Assembly (NCBI RefSeq): GCF_004349235.1
Contig: NZ_SMKY01000036.1
Span: 1 to 46,019, forward strand
Direction: 5' to 3'
DNA from: Actinomadura darangshiensis
GTDB taxonomy: Bacteria > Actinomycetota > Actinomycetes > Streptosporangiales > Streptosporangiaceae
DNA: 46,019 nucleotides
Of the stretch, positions 1 to 10,307 are shown piece by piece (the first letter of the stretch is position 1; each line of letters starts with the position of its first letter). A model generated the notes under the pieces. It saw only the letters and a program-made list of their open reading frames with translations. It was not told the origin of the DNA and made no database searches. Position numbers and translations under genes: made by a program.

Positions 1-2
1 CC

Positions 3-416
3 CCCATCGTCGTGGTGAGCCGCTCCCTTGACCTCGACTGGACGCTGCCCCTGTTCACCGAGGCCGAGACACCCACCATCGTCGTGACGGCACGGAACGT
101 CCGGAACAAGGTCCCAGGCCATATCCAGGTGGTCGCAGAAGGGGAAGACGACGTCGACCTCCCCGCCGCCGTCAAGACGCTCCGCGACGACCTCGGTCAC
201 GAGCATCTCCTCTGCGAAGGCGGCCCGTCACTGGCGACCGCGCTCATCAGGGCGTCCCTCGTGGACGAACTGTGCCTGAACATCGCCCCGGCCCTCCTCG
301 GGGCCCAGCGCCACACCCGCCTCTTGGACGGCCTTGACGCCGAGGTGCCGCTCGACCCCGCCGCCCTCTACCTGGACGAGGGCGTCCTGTTCGTGCGCTA
401 CCGGCTGCGGACGTAG
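3..416 (+). CDS. RibD C-terminal/dihydrofolate reductase-like protein, 5'-truncated by window edge
   Basis: The reading frame is open to the left edge, so the true start lies outside the window. The GTG at 12 is internal, because the upstream codons continue the alignment to the neighbouring paralogue (PIVVVSRSLDLDW here against PLAIVSRTLDLDF there). The visible part is the C-terminal half of a RibD-C (pyrimidine/dihydrofolate reductase-fold) protein, with the LLCEGGPSLATALI segment typical of the NADPH-binding half, then DELCLNIAPALLG. Its 3' end overlaps the convergent paralogue by 19 bp. The family reduces pyrimidine or pterin-like substrates with NADPH; the substrate cannot be told from sequence. 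Confidence 0.85.
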   Translation, partial: PIVVVSRSLDLDWTLPLFTEAETPTIVVTARNVRNKVPGHIQVVAEGEDDVDLPAAVKTLRDDLGHEHLLCEGGPSLATALIRASLVDELCLNIAPALLGAQRHTRLLDGLDAEVPLDPAALYLDEGVLFVRYRLRT

Positions 417-1117
417 CGCAGGAAGAGGAACTCCTCGTCCTGCAGAGCGTGGGCGAGCGTCAGCTCCGGCGGGACGGGCACGGGCGGCCCGTTCAGGATC
501 CGCGTCGGGTGCCCGCCGAGCAGCAGCGGGCTCAGCGTGAGGCACAGCTCGTCCAGCAGCCCGGCCGCCACCACCTGCGCGAGGACGCCCGGACCGCCCT
601 CGCACAAGAGGCGCCTGTGGCCGCGGGCGGCGAGCTCCCGGACGGCGGCGGGGAAGTCGAGCGAGTCCTCGCCGGCGACGATCACGTCGGCGTGCTCGCG
701 CGCCGCCTTCAGCCGCACCGGGTCGGCGGTCGCGGGCGCCAGCACGATCGTCGGGACCTCCGCCTCGGCGAAGACCGGCGCGTCGAAGTCCAGGTCGAGG
801 GTGCGGGACACGATCGCCAGCGGCGGGACGGGCGGCCGGCCGTCCCGGACGCCGTCCCAGCCCTCGCTCGGCCGGACCGGCCCGTAGCCTTCGGCGCGGA
901 CCGTCCCGGCGCCGACGATGACGACGTCGGCGAGCCCGCGCAGGAGCAGGAACAGGTGCTGGTCGGCGGCGTTGCCGAGGCCGCCGCTGCGCTCGTCGCG
1001 CTGGGCCGCGCCGTCGAGGCTGGCCACCATGTTCGCCCGCATCCAGGTGGTTCCGGGCGGGTAGGCGTAGCGCTCGGTCAGGTCGACGTCGCCGGGCTCC
1101 GGAGTAAGGGTCCGCAT
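398..1117 (-). CDS. Pyrimidine reductase family protein (RibD-C domain)
   Basis: A 239-residue single-domain RibD-C protein. The N-terminus has ANMVASLDGAA, the substrate/NADPH loop of the family. The middle has VIVGAGTVRAEGYGPV and the C-terminal half has LLCEGGPGVLAQVV and DELCLTLSPLLLGG. There is no deaminase domain, so it is not a bifunctional RibD. The adjacent convergent gene is a close relative, so this looks like an old duplication. It is divergent from the small membrane protein at 1265, with about 150 bp between them. The ATG start gives a complete N-terminal strand. Family assignment is firm; the substrate is unknown. Confidence 0.88.
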   Translation of the reverse strand: MRTLTPEPGDVDLTERYAYPPGTTWMRANMVASLDGAAQRDERSGGLGNAADQHLFLLLRGLADVVIVGAGTVRAEGYGPVRPSEGWDGVRDGRPPVPPLAIVSRTLDLDFDAPVFAEAEVPTIVLAPATADPVRLKAAREHADVIVAGEDSLDFPAAVRELAARGHRRLLCEGGPGVLAQVVAAGLLDELCLTLSPLLLGGHPTRILNGPPVPVPPELTLAHALQDEEFLFLRYVRSR

Positions 1118-1166
1118 AGGAGTCTCAAGCTACCCGGGGCCCGGGTTGACCGCTCCGGTGACCGGC

Positions 1167-1184
1167 CGTACACCAATCTGTACG
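1167..1184. promoter_or_regulatory. Inverted repeat in divergent promoter region
   Basis: CGTACA and TGTACG are perfect 6-bp arms around a 6-bp centre (CCAATC). The repeat lies between the divergent reductase (start 1117) and membrane protein (start 1265) genes. The size and placement fit a dimeric repressor operator; no regulator is identified. Confidence 0.35.
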
Positions 1185-1264
1185 AATCCGTCATGCCAGG
1201 AGCGCCGGGGGGCGACACTGAGCGCAGGGGACGGGGATGAGAATTTCATGAAAGGAGCGGGGGG

Positions 1265-1666
1265 TTGGAGTTCGCCGCATTGGGCGCGTGGATCCTGGCC
1301 GCTGTGGCGGGCGGCTACCTGCTGATCATCTGGCTGACCAACGGGGGGCACTCGACGAAGGTGACGCGGTTCCCCTTCCTGGTCGTGGTGGGGCATCCGT
1401 TCGCGGCCGTCGCCGGCCTGGCCGTCTGGATCGCCTACCTGGCCACCGGGGACGCCGCCTACGCCTGGGTGGCCTTCGCGGCCCTGCTGGTCGTCGTCCT
1501 CCAGGGGTTCCTGCTGTTCACCCGCTGGCTCGTCGGACGGGGCGGCCGGCATGCCCGGGGCGCGGAGCAGGCGTTCCCCGCCACGGCGGTCGCCGTGCAC
1601 GGGGCGGTCGCGGCCACGACGGTGGTGCTGGTCTTCCTGACCGCGATGGAGGTCACCCGCGCATGA
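1265..1666 (+). CDS. Small integral membrane protein of unknown function
   Basis: A 133-residue protein starting at TTG 1265 with a good ribosome site (GAAAGGAGCGGGG just upstream). Four hydrophobic segments are visible: about residues 4-23 (FAALGAWILAAVAGGYLLII), 36-58, 63-88 (AYAWVAFAALLVVVLQGFLL) and 108-128 (VHGAVAATTVVLVFLTA). Short basic loops lie between them. No catalytic motif is seen. It resembles actinobacterial hypothetical four-helix membrane proteins, but I do not recognise a named family. Stand-alone gene, convergent with glgX. Confidence 0.75.
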   Translation: MEFAALGAWILAAVAGGYLLIIWLTNGGHSTKVTRFPFLVVVGHPFAAVAGLAVWIAYLATGDAAYAWVAFAALLVVVLQGFLLFTRWLVGRGGRHARGAEQAFPATAVAVHGAVAATTVVLVFLTAMEVTRA

Positions 1667-1681
1667 GAAGCCGCTGAGGGG

Positions 1682-3784
<2,103 letters not shown>

Positions 3785-3852
3785 CCCTCGGCCGGTACGT
3801 CCTCGCCAGTCGATTGTCGCCTACCTCTACCCCACCGTGCAGCAACACACTG

Positions 3853-4431
3853 TCACGGCGGGTTACGAGGCAGCCGCCAGACGGTCTCCTCGTCGCGCCG
3901 CTCGGCGGTGCGGCGCAGGCCGATCCTGGACGCGACGGCCTCGGACGCGCGGTTCTCCGGGTGGACGGTCGCGACGATCTCGCCGACGCCGCGCGCGAGG
4001 AGCCAGTCCAGCAGGGCGTGCGCCGCCTCGGTGGCGAAGCCGAACCCCTGGTAGGGCATGCCGACGACCCAGGCGACCGACGCGATGTGCCGCGGCGGCC
4101 CCGGCGAGACGGTCGACCCGGCGGACGCGGGCGTCACCGTGAATTCGGGGGTCGCGGGCGTGACCGTCGCCTGGACGTAGCCGACGGCCTGCCCGTCCCG
4201 GGCGCGGCGGACGGTCCAGTTCAGCCAGTACTCCTGGTGGAACGGCGCCGGGCCCGCGACCAGGTGCGCGTAGCGGGCGCGCAGCTCGTCCCGGGTGAGG
4301 GGCTCGCCGCCGATGTAGCGGTGCAGGCGCGGGTCGTCCAGGACGGGGGCCATCTCGTCCGCGTGGTGGACCGCCAGCGGCTCCAGGACGAGGCGCTGGG
4401 TGCGGATGGTCTCCGCGATCGGCCCGTACAC
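3853..4431 (-). CDS. GNAT family N-acetyltransferase
   Basis: A 192-residue GNAT protein of the RimJ/RimL type. It starts with TIRTQRLVLEPLAVHHADEM, the usual first strand and helix. The acetyl-CoA-binding region is VVGMPYQGFGFATEAAHALLDWLL (about 120-145). The closing strand has VHPENRASEAVASRIGLRR (about 158-176). The acceptor could be a protein N-terminus, an amine or an antibiotic, which cannot be judged from sequence. It lies between glgX and the DUF4262 gene on the same strand with gaps of about 60-70 bp, so operon membership is uncertain. Confidence 0.9.
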   Translation of the reverse strand: MYGPIAETIRTQRLVLEPLAVHHADEMAPVLDDPRLHRYIGGEPLTRDELRARYAHLVAGPAPFHQEYWLNWTVRRARDGQAVGYVQATVTPATPEFTVTPASAGSTVSPGPPRHIASVAWVVGMPYQGFGFATEAAHALLDWLLARGVGEIVATVHPENRASEAVASRIGLRRTAERRDEETVWRLPRNPP

Positions 4432-4489
4432 CCGCCGATCGTATGCCGACGCGGCCCGCCCGGCGGGTGAAGCCGTGGGAAGCGGCGGA

Positions 4490-5065
4490 TCAGAGCCGCC
4501 ATTCGGTGCGCTTGTCTGACAGCCGCCTGGTCCAGGCGCCGGCCGGGTGCTGCTTCGGGTGCAGCCACAGCCACGGCTGGGCGTGCCGGAACGGCAGGTC
4601 GGTGCCGGGCTGCCACGGGAAGAGCCCGTCCCGGTTCGGCCAGACGACCTGGAGCATCGGCAGCGGCGGGCGCCGGTAGAACGTCACGGCGCCGCTGAAC
4701 AGCCCGTCGTACCAGTGCGGGTCGACGTCCCGGAAGGCCGCCTGCTGCCCGCGCACGACCCCGTCGCGGCGCTCGCCGTCGGCCGGGCCGCCTCCCTCGG
4801 CGGTCTGCCGGCCGAGCGCGTTGAGGATCTCCTCGGTCTCGTACACGTCGCCGCCGAACATCGCCAGCTCGGGGGCGCGGTGGCTGTGCCACAGGCCCAC
4901 CGTGTACGCCCAGCCGGGCCCGCCGTCGTCGCCGTGGACGAGGACGACGCTCCACCCGTACTGCGTGATGTGCACGATCGTGCGGAGCTGGAAGTTGTCC
5001 AGGCGGTCGCGGTCGCCGTAGTCACTGCAGATCACGCAGGTGCACGAGGGCCGGTCGCCGGACAT
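4490..5065 (-). CDS. DUF4262 domain-containing protein
   Basis: A 191-residue protein matching the DUF4262 pattern. The N-terminal Cys cluster is SCTCVICSDYG (Cys8, 10, 13). This is followed by IVHITQYGWSVVLVHGDDGGPGWAYTVGLWHS and the acidic APELAMFGGDVYETEEILN. The C-terminal half (DVDPHWYDGLFSGAVTFYRRPPLPMLQVVWPNRDGLFPW) is also typical. The function of the family is unknown; the Cys triplet could bind metal. The ATG start is followed directly by the Cys cluster. Confidence 0.88.
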   Translation of the reverse strand: MSGDRPSCTCVICSDYGDRDRLDNFQLRTIVHITQYGWSVVLVHGDDGGPGWAYTVGLWHSHRAPELAMFGGDVYETEEILNALGRQTAEGGGPADGERRDGVVRGQQAAFRDVDPHWYDGLFSGAVTFYRRPPLPMLQVVWPNRDGLFPWQPGTDLPFRHAQPWLWLHPKQHPAGAWTRRLSDKRTEWRL

Positions 5066-5123
5066 GACCCTCAGTTTACGATCAATCGACCCTGGGCGAA
5101 CGCGCCGTCCCCTCCCTGCGCGG

Positions 5124-5963
5124 TCACCAGAAGACGCCGGTGTCGCGCGGGCGCATCTCGGGCTGGTGGGCGACCGGCTTGTGGAACCACCGGACGGCGA
5201 CCGTGACCAGGAGCATCGCGGCCGGGAGGCCGATCGGGACGGCCGTCAGCGGTGCGACGGACGCCACGTCCAGCGCGGTGCCGCCGAGCTTGCCCGCGAC
5301 GCCGAGGTTGGCGCCCTGCCGTCCCGCGGAGAGCGTGACGGAGAGGACCGCGGTCACGACCGCGACCCCTGCCGACGGCAGGGCGATGGAGCGGCGCCGG
5401 ACGAAGAACCCCAGCACGACGCCCGCCGCGCCGAGCACGGGCAGCGCCATCGCGCCGTACCAGCGCTTCGGCTCCGGTCTCATGGCGATGTCCACGACGG
5501 GCGCCGGGGCGTTCTTGCGCAGGCGGGCGGGAGAGGGCTGAGCCGACGTGGCCGGAACCGGCGGCAGGCGCAGTTTCACGGCCGTGTCGTCGAATCCGCG
5601 TGCGGTGAGTTCGCGCAGTGCGCCGGACGTGTCGATGTGCAGCGACGGCGTGCGTCCCGTCCGGTAGGCGCGATCGATCTCGGCGCGGGCGAACGCCGTG
5701 CCCCGCCCTTCTGTCGTGCGGACGCGGACGTCCGCGGCGCGGGGGAACAGCCGCCGGGCGACCCGTCCGGCCAGGGCCCGCACCTCGGCGTCCGACTCCA
5801 GCCGTCCCGCCGCGTACAGGTCGACGAGGGCGCCTCCGTCGTCGAGGACGGCGACCTCGACGCGGGCCCGCTGCTCCCGGTTCGGTGCCCCGGCGCCGCA
5901 TCCGGCGAGCAGGCCGAGCGCGGTCAGCAGGACCCCGATCGCGACAAGCCGCCGGAAACGCAC
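5124..5963 (-). CDS. Putative lipoprotein with three C-terminal membrane helices
   Basis: A 279-residue protein with a type II signal (basic RFRR, hydrophobic core, lipobox LLAGC with Cys22). The outer region (about 23-165) contains RVEVAVLDDGGALVDLYAAGRLESDAEVRALAGRV, suggesting a sensory or adhesive domain, and then a Pro-rich linker. The C-terminal third has three hydrophobic segments at about 167-187, 192-212 and 226-262. A lipobox together with several C-terminal helices is unusual; the N-terminal stretch may act as an anchor helix instead. No family recognised. It is divergent from the methyltransferase at 6055. Confidence 0.7.
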   Translation of the reverse strand: MRFRRLVAIGVLLTALGLLAGCGAGAPNREQRARVEVAVLDDGGALVDLYAAGRLESDAEVRALAGRVARRLFPRAADVRVRTTEGRGTAFARAEIDRAYRTGRTPSLHIDTSGALRELTARGFDDTAVKLRLPPVPATSAQPSPARLRKNAPAPVVDIAMRPEPKRWYGAMALPVLGAAGVVLGFFVRRRSIALPSAGVAVVTAVLSVTLSAGRQGANLGVAGKLGGTALDVASVAPLTAVPIGLPAAMLLVTVAVRWFHKPVAHQPEMRPRDTGVFW

Positions 5964-6054
5964 TCGGCCCCCGCTTCGTTGGTTATTGCCTGGACGCCCG
6001 GAGAATGGTCTATTTTATGCGCGACCACCGGTGGAGCACAGTAGGGAGAGTCCC

Positions 6055-6849
6055 ATGGCTGACGATCCGGCCAACGCCATCGACACGTCCGTTCCGCACT
6101 CCGCCCGTATATGGAACTACTGGCTCGGTGGCAAGGACAACTATCCCGTCGACCGGGAGGCGGGCGACCAGTACGTCAGCGTCTACCCGGGGATCGTGGA
6201 CATCGCCCGGACCGGCCGGCACTTCCTGGCCCGCGCGGTCCGGTACCTGGCGGGGGAGGAGGGCGTCCGCCAGTTCCTCGACGTCGGCACCGGGCTCCCC
6301 ACGGTCGACAACACCCACGAGGTGGCGCAGCGCGTCGCGCCCGAGGCGCGCATCGTCTACGTCGACAACGACCCGCTCGTCCTGTCCCACGCGCACGCCC
6401 TGCTCACCAGCCGGCCCGAGGGCGAGACCAGCTACATCGAGTCGGACATGCGCGACCCGGAGCGGATCCTGCGGGTCGCGCGGGAGAAGCTCGACTTCGA
6501 CCGGCCGATCGCCCTGATGCTGATGGGCGTCCTCGGGCACATCGACGGCTACGACGAGGTGCTGCACATCATCCGGACGCTGATGGGCGGCCTTCCTGCG
6601 GGCAGCTTCCTCGCGCTGTACGACGACACCGACAGCGACGACGCCCACAACAAGGCGCAGCAGGAGTACGACGACACCGGCGCGGTCCCGTACCGGCTCC
6701 GCCGCCCGGAGGAGATCGCCGGCTACTTCGACGGGTTCGAGCTGGCCGACCCGGGCGTGGTGGCGTGCGAGAAGTGGCGTCCGGAGCCGAGTCCGTTCGG
6801 CGAGGTGCCCAGTACGTCCACGCTGTGCGGGGTCGCCCGCAAACCCTGA
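6055..6849 (+). CDS. SAM-dependent methyltransferase, DUF574/PF04672 type (copy 1)
   Basis: A 264-residue protein. The start is ATG 6055, preceded by GTAGGGAGAG at a good distance; upstream in-frame codons do not resemble the family. It begins with the signature SARIWNYWLGGKDNYPVDREAGD found in this actinobacterial family. The Rossmann SAM site is FLDVGTGLPT (about 80-90), with VYVDNDPLVLSHA after it and LMLMGVLGHI as motif IV. The methyl acceptor for the family is unknown. The gene next downstream is a paralogue. Confidence 0.92.
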   Translation: MADDPANAIDTSVPHSARIWNYWLGGKDNYPVDREAGDQYVSVYPGIVDIARTGRHFLARAVRYLAGEEGVRQFLDVGTGLPTVDNTHEVAQRVAPEARIVYVDNDPLVLSHAHALLTSRPEGETSYIESDMRDPERILRVAREKLDFDRPIALMLMGVLGHIDGYDEVLHIIRTLMGGLPAGSFLALYDDTDSDDAHNKAQQEYDDTGAVPYRLRRPEEIAGYFDGFELADPGVVACEKWRPEPSPFGEVPSTSTLCGVARKP

Positions 6850-6988
6850 CCGAAACCCGCGAAGCGGTCCGGTGGAAATACCGGATATTTACGGCGATCT
6901 CCCTGGAGTTCCCGTCTTGTGATCATGCGGCCATTACGCTGGGGCCGGCGCGCTGGCATCGCCGTCGACTCTGTGCAGAGGGGCCTTG

Positions 6989-7789
6989 GTGACCGAATCG
7001 GACTTCACGCCGTACGAACCCGACGTGGACACCCCCAATGCCGCGCGCATGTACGACTACTACCTGGGCGGCAAGGACAACTATCCGGCCGACCGGGAGG
7101 CCGCCCAGAAGATCATGGCCCTCGGCCCGAGCCGGGACATCTGCATCGCCAACCGCAGATTCCTCGGACGCGCCGTCCGGCTCGCCGCCCAGAACGGGAT
7201 CAGGCAGTTCCTCGACCTCGGCACCGGCCTGCCGACGCAGGAGAACGTGCACGAGGTCGCCAAGCGGGTGGCGCCCGACTCGCGCGTCGTCTACGTCGAC
7301 TACGACCCGGTCGTGCTCGCCCACGCCCGCGCGCTCCGCGCGATCGACGACACCACGACCGTCGTCCAGGAGGACGTCCGCAGGCCGGAGAAGATCCTTG
7401 AGAACCCCGACGTGCTCCGCCTGATCGACTTCTCCGAGCCGGTCGCGGTGCTGTTCGTGGCCATCCTGCACTGCCTCACGGCCGAGGAGGACCCCTGGGG
7501 CGTCGTCCGGGAGTTCGCCGCGCGGATGGCCCCCGGCAGCCACCTGATCGTCACTCACCTGACCGACGACGCGCACCCGGAGGTGGGCGCGGCGGCGCGC
7601 GAGGTCTACGACGACGCCACCGCGCCGCTGATCCACCGCGACCACGCGGCGATCTCCCGGTTCTTCGAGGGGTTCGAGGTGCTGGAACCGGGCGTGACGG
7701 TGGTCAACGAATGGCGTCCGGACGACGCCGAGGACCGGGATCGTCCCGGCGGCGAATGGTTCTACGTGGGAATGGGACGAAAGCCATGA
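6989..7789 (+). CDS. SAM-dependent methyltransferase, DUF574/PF04672 type (copy 2)
   Basis: A 266-residue paralogue of the preceding gene, with ARMYDYYLGGKDNYPADREAA, FLDLGTGLPT and VVYVDYDPVVLAHA. I chose GTG 6989 because AGAGGGG lies 5 bp upstream; TTG 6986 is an alternative but too close to that site. Its stop codon overlaps the ATG of the solute-binding lipoprotein gene (ATGA), so the methyltransferase and the ABC importer are likely translationally coupled. That partnership is unexpected for a soluble methyltransferase and is the main clue to its role. Confidence 0.92.
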   Translation: MTESDFTPYEPDVDTPNAARMYDYYLGGKDNYPADREAAQKIMALGPSRDICIANRRFLGRAVRLAAQNGIRQFLDLGTGLPTQENVHEVAKRVAPDSRVVYVDYDPVVLAHARALRAIDDTTTVVQEDVRRPEKILENPDVLRLIDFSEPVAVLFVAILHCLTAEEDPWGVVREFAARMAPGSHLIVTHLTDDAHPEVGAAAREVYDDATAPLIHRDHAAISRFFEGFEVLEPGVTVVNEWRPDDAEDRDRPGGEWFYVGMGRKP

Positions 7790-8802
7790 GAGCGCATCTC
7801 CTCAAGCGCCACTGGGTGACGCTCGCGGCGGGACTCGTCCTGCTCGCGGCGTGTGCCGACCCCGATGACGGAGGGGCGTCCGGTGATTCCTCCGCCGGCG
7901 ATCCGAAGAGCATCGCGTTCTTCGGGTTCGCCAAGGCTAATTCATTCTCGGTGGCGACCTTCGAGGGGGTGAAGGAGCAGGCGGCGAAGGCGGGCGGAAA
8001 GGCGGAGTTCTTCGATTCCAATTTCGACGCCCAGGCGCAGATCCGCCAGCTCCAGGACGCGATCACCTCCAAGCGGTTCGGCGTGTTCGTCCTGCAGGCC
8101 AACGACGGAACCGCCGTCGTCCCCGCCGTCCGCGACGCCGTCCGCAAGGGCATCACGGTGGTCGTGCAGTTCACCCCCGTCGGGACGCGCTACGACACCG
8201 CCGAGCCGCAGGTGCCCGGCGTCATCTCCCTGGTGGACGTCCCCACGCTCAACGGCGAGCGGCTCGGCCACCTCGGCAGGGACGCCTGCAAGCAGGTCAA
8301 GGCGAAGCCCTGCAAGGTCGCCTACTTCGAGGGCCTGAAGACGCTGCCGCTGGACAACGCCCGCACGAAGGCGGTCGTGGACACGCTGAAAACGGTGCCG
8401 GACGTCGACGTCGTCGCGCAGATCGAGGGCGGCTACACACGTGACACGGGCCGCAAGGCCATGCAGGACCTCCTGCAGGCCCACTCCGACGTCAACGTGG
8501 TCATCGGCTCGTCGCAGGCGCTCTTCGGGGCCGAGGACGCGGCGAAGGGCAAGAAGATCCAGTACGTCGGGAACGGGGCCTCCCGGCAGGCCGTGAAGGC
8601 GGTGACCGAGGGCCGCTGGTACGGGATCCCCTACCTGCCGGTCAAGACCGCCGGGGCGAAGGCCGCCGAGCTGGGGCTGGCCAAGGCCGACGGCAAGACC
8701 GTCGCGGCGTCGACCGACATGTCGTCCCTCGCCCCGAACGGCGGCGAGCTGACCAAGGACCTGATCGCCTCCTCCGGGATCACCGGCGAGTACGACGAGT
8801 AA
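7786..8802 (+). CDS. Sugar ABC transporter substrate-binding lipoprotein
   Basis: A 338-residue periplasmic-binding-protein-I fold (ribose/galactose-binding class). The type II signal peptide ends LVLLAAC (lipobox Cys near residue 24). The mature N-terminus KSIAFFGFAKANSFSVATFEGVKEQ is the first strand-helix of the fold. The hinge region with ISLVDVPTLNGERLGHL, and GRKAMQDLLQAHSDVNVVIG, are also typical. The start ATG 7786 overlaps the upstream stop. The ligand is not identifiable; the linked ATPase and single permease place it in the CUT2-type sugar importers. Confidence 0.9.
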   Translation: MRAHLLKRHWVTLAAGLVLLAACADPDDGGASGDSSAGDPKSIAFFGFAKANSFSVATFEGVKEQAAKAGGKAEFFDSNFDAQAQIRQLQDAITSKRFGVFVLQANDGTAVVPAVRDAVRKGITVVVQFTPVGTRYDTAEPQVPGVISLVDVPTLNGERLGHLGRDACKQVKAKPCKVAYFEGLKTLPLDNARTKAVVDTLKTVPDVDVVAQIEGGYTRDTGRKAMQDLLQAHSDVNVVIGSSQALFGAEDAAKGKKIQYVGNGASRQAVKAVTEGRWYGIPYLPVKTAGAKAAELGLAKADGKTVAASTDMSSLAPNGGELTKDLIASSGITGEYDE

Positions 8803-8807
8803 CGGCG

Positions 8808-10307
8808 GTGGACGTCGCGCTCCAGGGCATCCGCAAGAGCTACGGCGGGACGGCCGTCCTGCACGAGGTGTCCCTCACGCTGCGCGGCGGCCGCGTCCAC
8901 GGGATCGTCGGCGAGAACGGCGCGGGGAAGAGCACCCTCGCCCGGATCATGTGCGGTGCCGTCGCGGCCGACTCCGGGCAGGTGGCGGTGGACGGCGAGC
9001 CGGCCGCGATCCGCTCACCGCGCGACGCGCTGCGGCGCGGCATCGCGCTCGTCACCCAGGAGGGCGCGATCGTGCCCGGGCTCAGCGTCGCCGACAACGT
9101 GTTCCTCGGCGGCGGGGTGTCCCTCGGCGACCGGCGGGGGCGCCGCGTCCGCGGCCTGCGCGACCCGGCGGGGGACCGGCGGCGCTTCGGCCGCCTCGCC
9201 GCCCGCACGGGGTTCTCCCTCGACCCGGCGGCGCGCGCCGGCGACCTGCCGCTCGTGCACCGCCAGCAGGTCGAGATCCTGCGCGCCCTGGCCCAGGGCG
9301 CACGCCTGATCGCGCTGGACGAGCCGACCGCGCTGCTGCCCGCGCCCGCCGCCGAACGGCTGCTCCGGCTGGCCCGCGACCTCGCCGAGCGCGACGGCAT
9401 CGCGATCGTCCTCATCTCGCACCGGCTCGACGAGGTCCTGTCCGCCTGCGACTCCGTCACCGTCCTGCGCGACGGGCGGCACGTCACGACCGCGCCCGCG
9501 GCGGAGCTGACGCCGCAGGCCCTGCTGCGCGCCATGGTCGGCCGCCCCGTCGAGACGCTCTACCCCGAGCCCGCGCCCGTCCCGGACGACGCACCCGTCG
9601 TGCTGGCCGTGCGGGGACTGTCGCGGGGCCGTGCCGTACGGGACGTCCGGCTGGAGGTGCGAGCGGGGGAGATCGTCGGCCTCGCCGGGCTCGTCGGCAG
9701 CGGCCGGTCCGAGACGCTGCGGCTCGTCTTCGGCGCCGACCGCCCCGACGCGGGCGAGGTGACGATCCTGGGCCGCCCGGCCACCGGCGGATCCCCGGCC
9801 CACGCGATGGGGCTGGGCGCGGCGCTGGTGCCGGAGTCGCGGGGCGAGCAGGGCCTCGTCCTGGTCCGGTCCGCCGCCGAGAACCTGGCGATGGCCAGCC
9901 TCCCGCGGCGGCGCCGCCTCGGGTTCGTGCGGCGGGGCGCGGAGCGCCGGGCCGTGCGGGCGGTGGCGGAACCCCTCGGCATCACGGGTCCGCACCGTCC
10001 CGCCTGGACGCTGTCCGGCGGCAGCCAGCAGCGGTCGGTCTTCGGCAAGTGGCTCGTCCGCTCGCCCCGCCTCCTGCTGGTGGACGAGCCCACGCGCGGC
10101 GTCGACGTCGCCGCGAAGGCGCAGATCCACCGCCTCATCGCGGACCTGGCCGCCCGCGGCGTCGCCGTCCTGCTCGCCTCCTCGGAGGTCGAGGAGGTGC
10201 TCGGCCTCGCCCACCGCGTCCTCGTGATGCGGGACGGCCGGATCGCGGGCGAGTTCCCGCGCGGCGCGAGCGCCGAGGACGTCCTCACGCGGGCGGGCCT
10301 GCGGTGA
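8808..10307 (+). CDS. Sugar ABC transporter ATP-binding protein (double NBD, RbsA/MglA type)
   Basis: A 499-residue duplicated ATPase. NBD1 has the Walker A GENGAGKST (about 38-46), a relaxed signature LVHRQQVEI and the Walker B LIALDEPTA. NBD2 has the degenerate Walker A GLVGSGRSET usual for this class, then SGGSQQRSV and LLLVDEPTRGVDV. Asymmetric NBDs are normal for CUT2 ATPases. It starts at GTG, 5 bp after the binding-protein stop. Its end overlaps the GTG of the permease, so binding protein, ATPase and permease form one operon. Confidence 0.94.
   Translation: MDVALQGIRKSYGGTAVLHEVSLTLRGGRVHGIVGENGAGKSTLARIMCGAVAADSGQVAVDGEPAAIRSPRDALRRGIALVTQEGAIVPGLSVADNVFLGGGVSLGDRRGRRVRGLRDPAGDRRRFGRLAARTGFSLDPAARAGDLPLVHRQQVEILRALAQGARLIALDEPTALLPAPAAERLLRLARDLAERDGIAIVLISHRLDEVLSACDSVTVLRDGRHVTTAPAAELTPQALLRAMVGRPVETLYPEPAPVPDDAPVVLAVRGLSRGRAVRDVRLEVRAGEIVGLAGLVGSGRSETLRLVFGADRPDAGEVTILGRPATGGSPAHAMGLGAALVPESRGEQGLVLVRSAAENLAMASLPRRRRLGFVRRGAERRAVRAVAEPLGITGPHRPAWTLSGGSQQRSVFGKWLVRSPRLLLVDEPTRGVDVAAKAQIHRLIADLAARGVAVLLASSEVEEVLGLAHRVLVMRDGRIAGEFPRGASAEDVLTRAGLR

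Noticed and set aside
1132..1146. Palindrome ACCCGGGGCCCGGGT near the reductase start
   Set aside because: Perfect 7-bp arms, but pure G/C palindromes like this are common by chance at this base composition; the less GC-rich site at 1167-1184 was kept instead.
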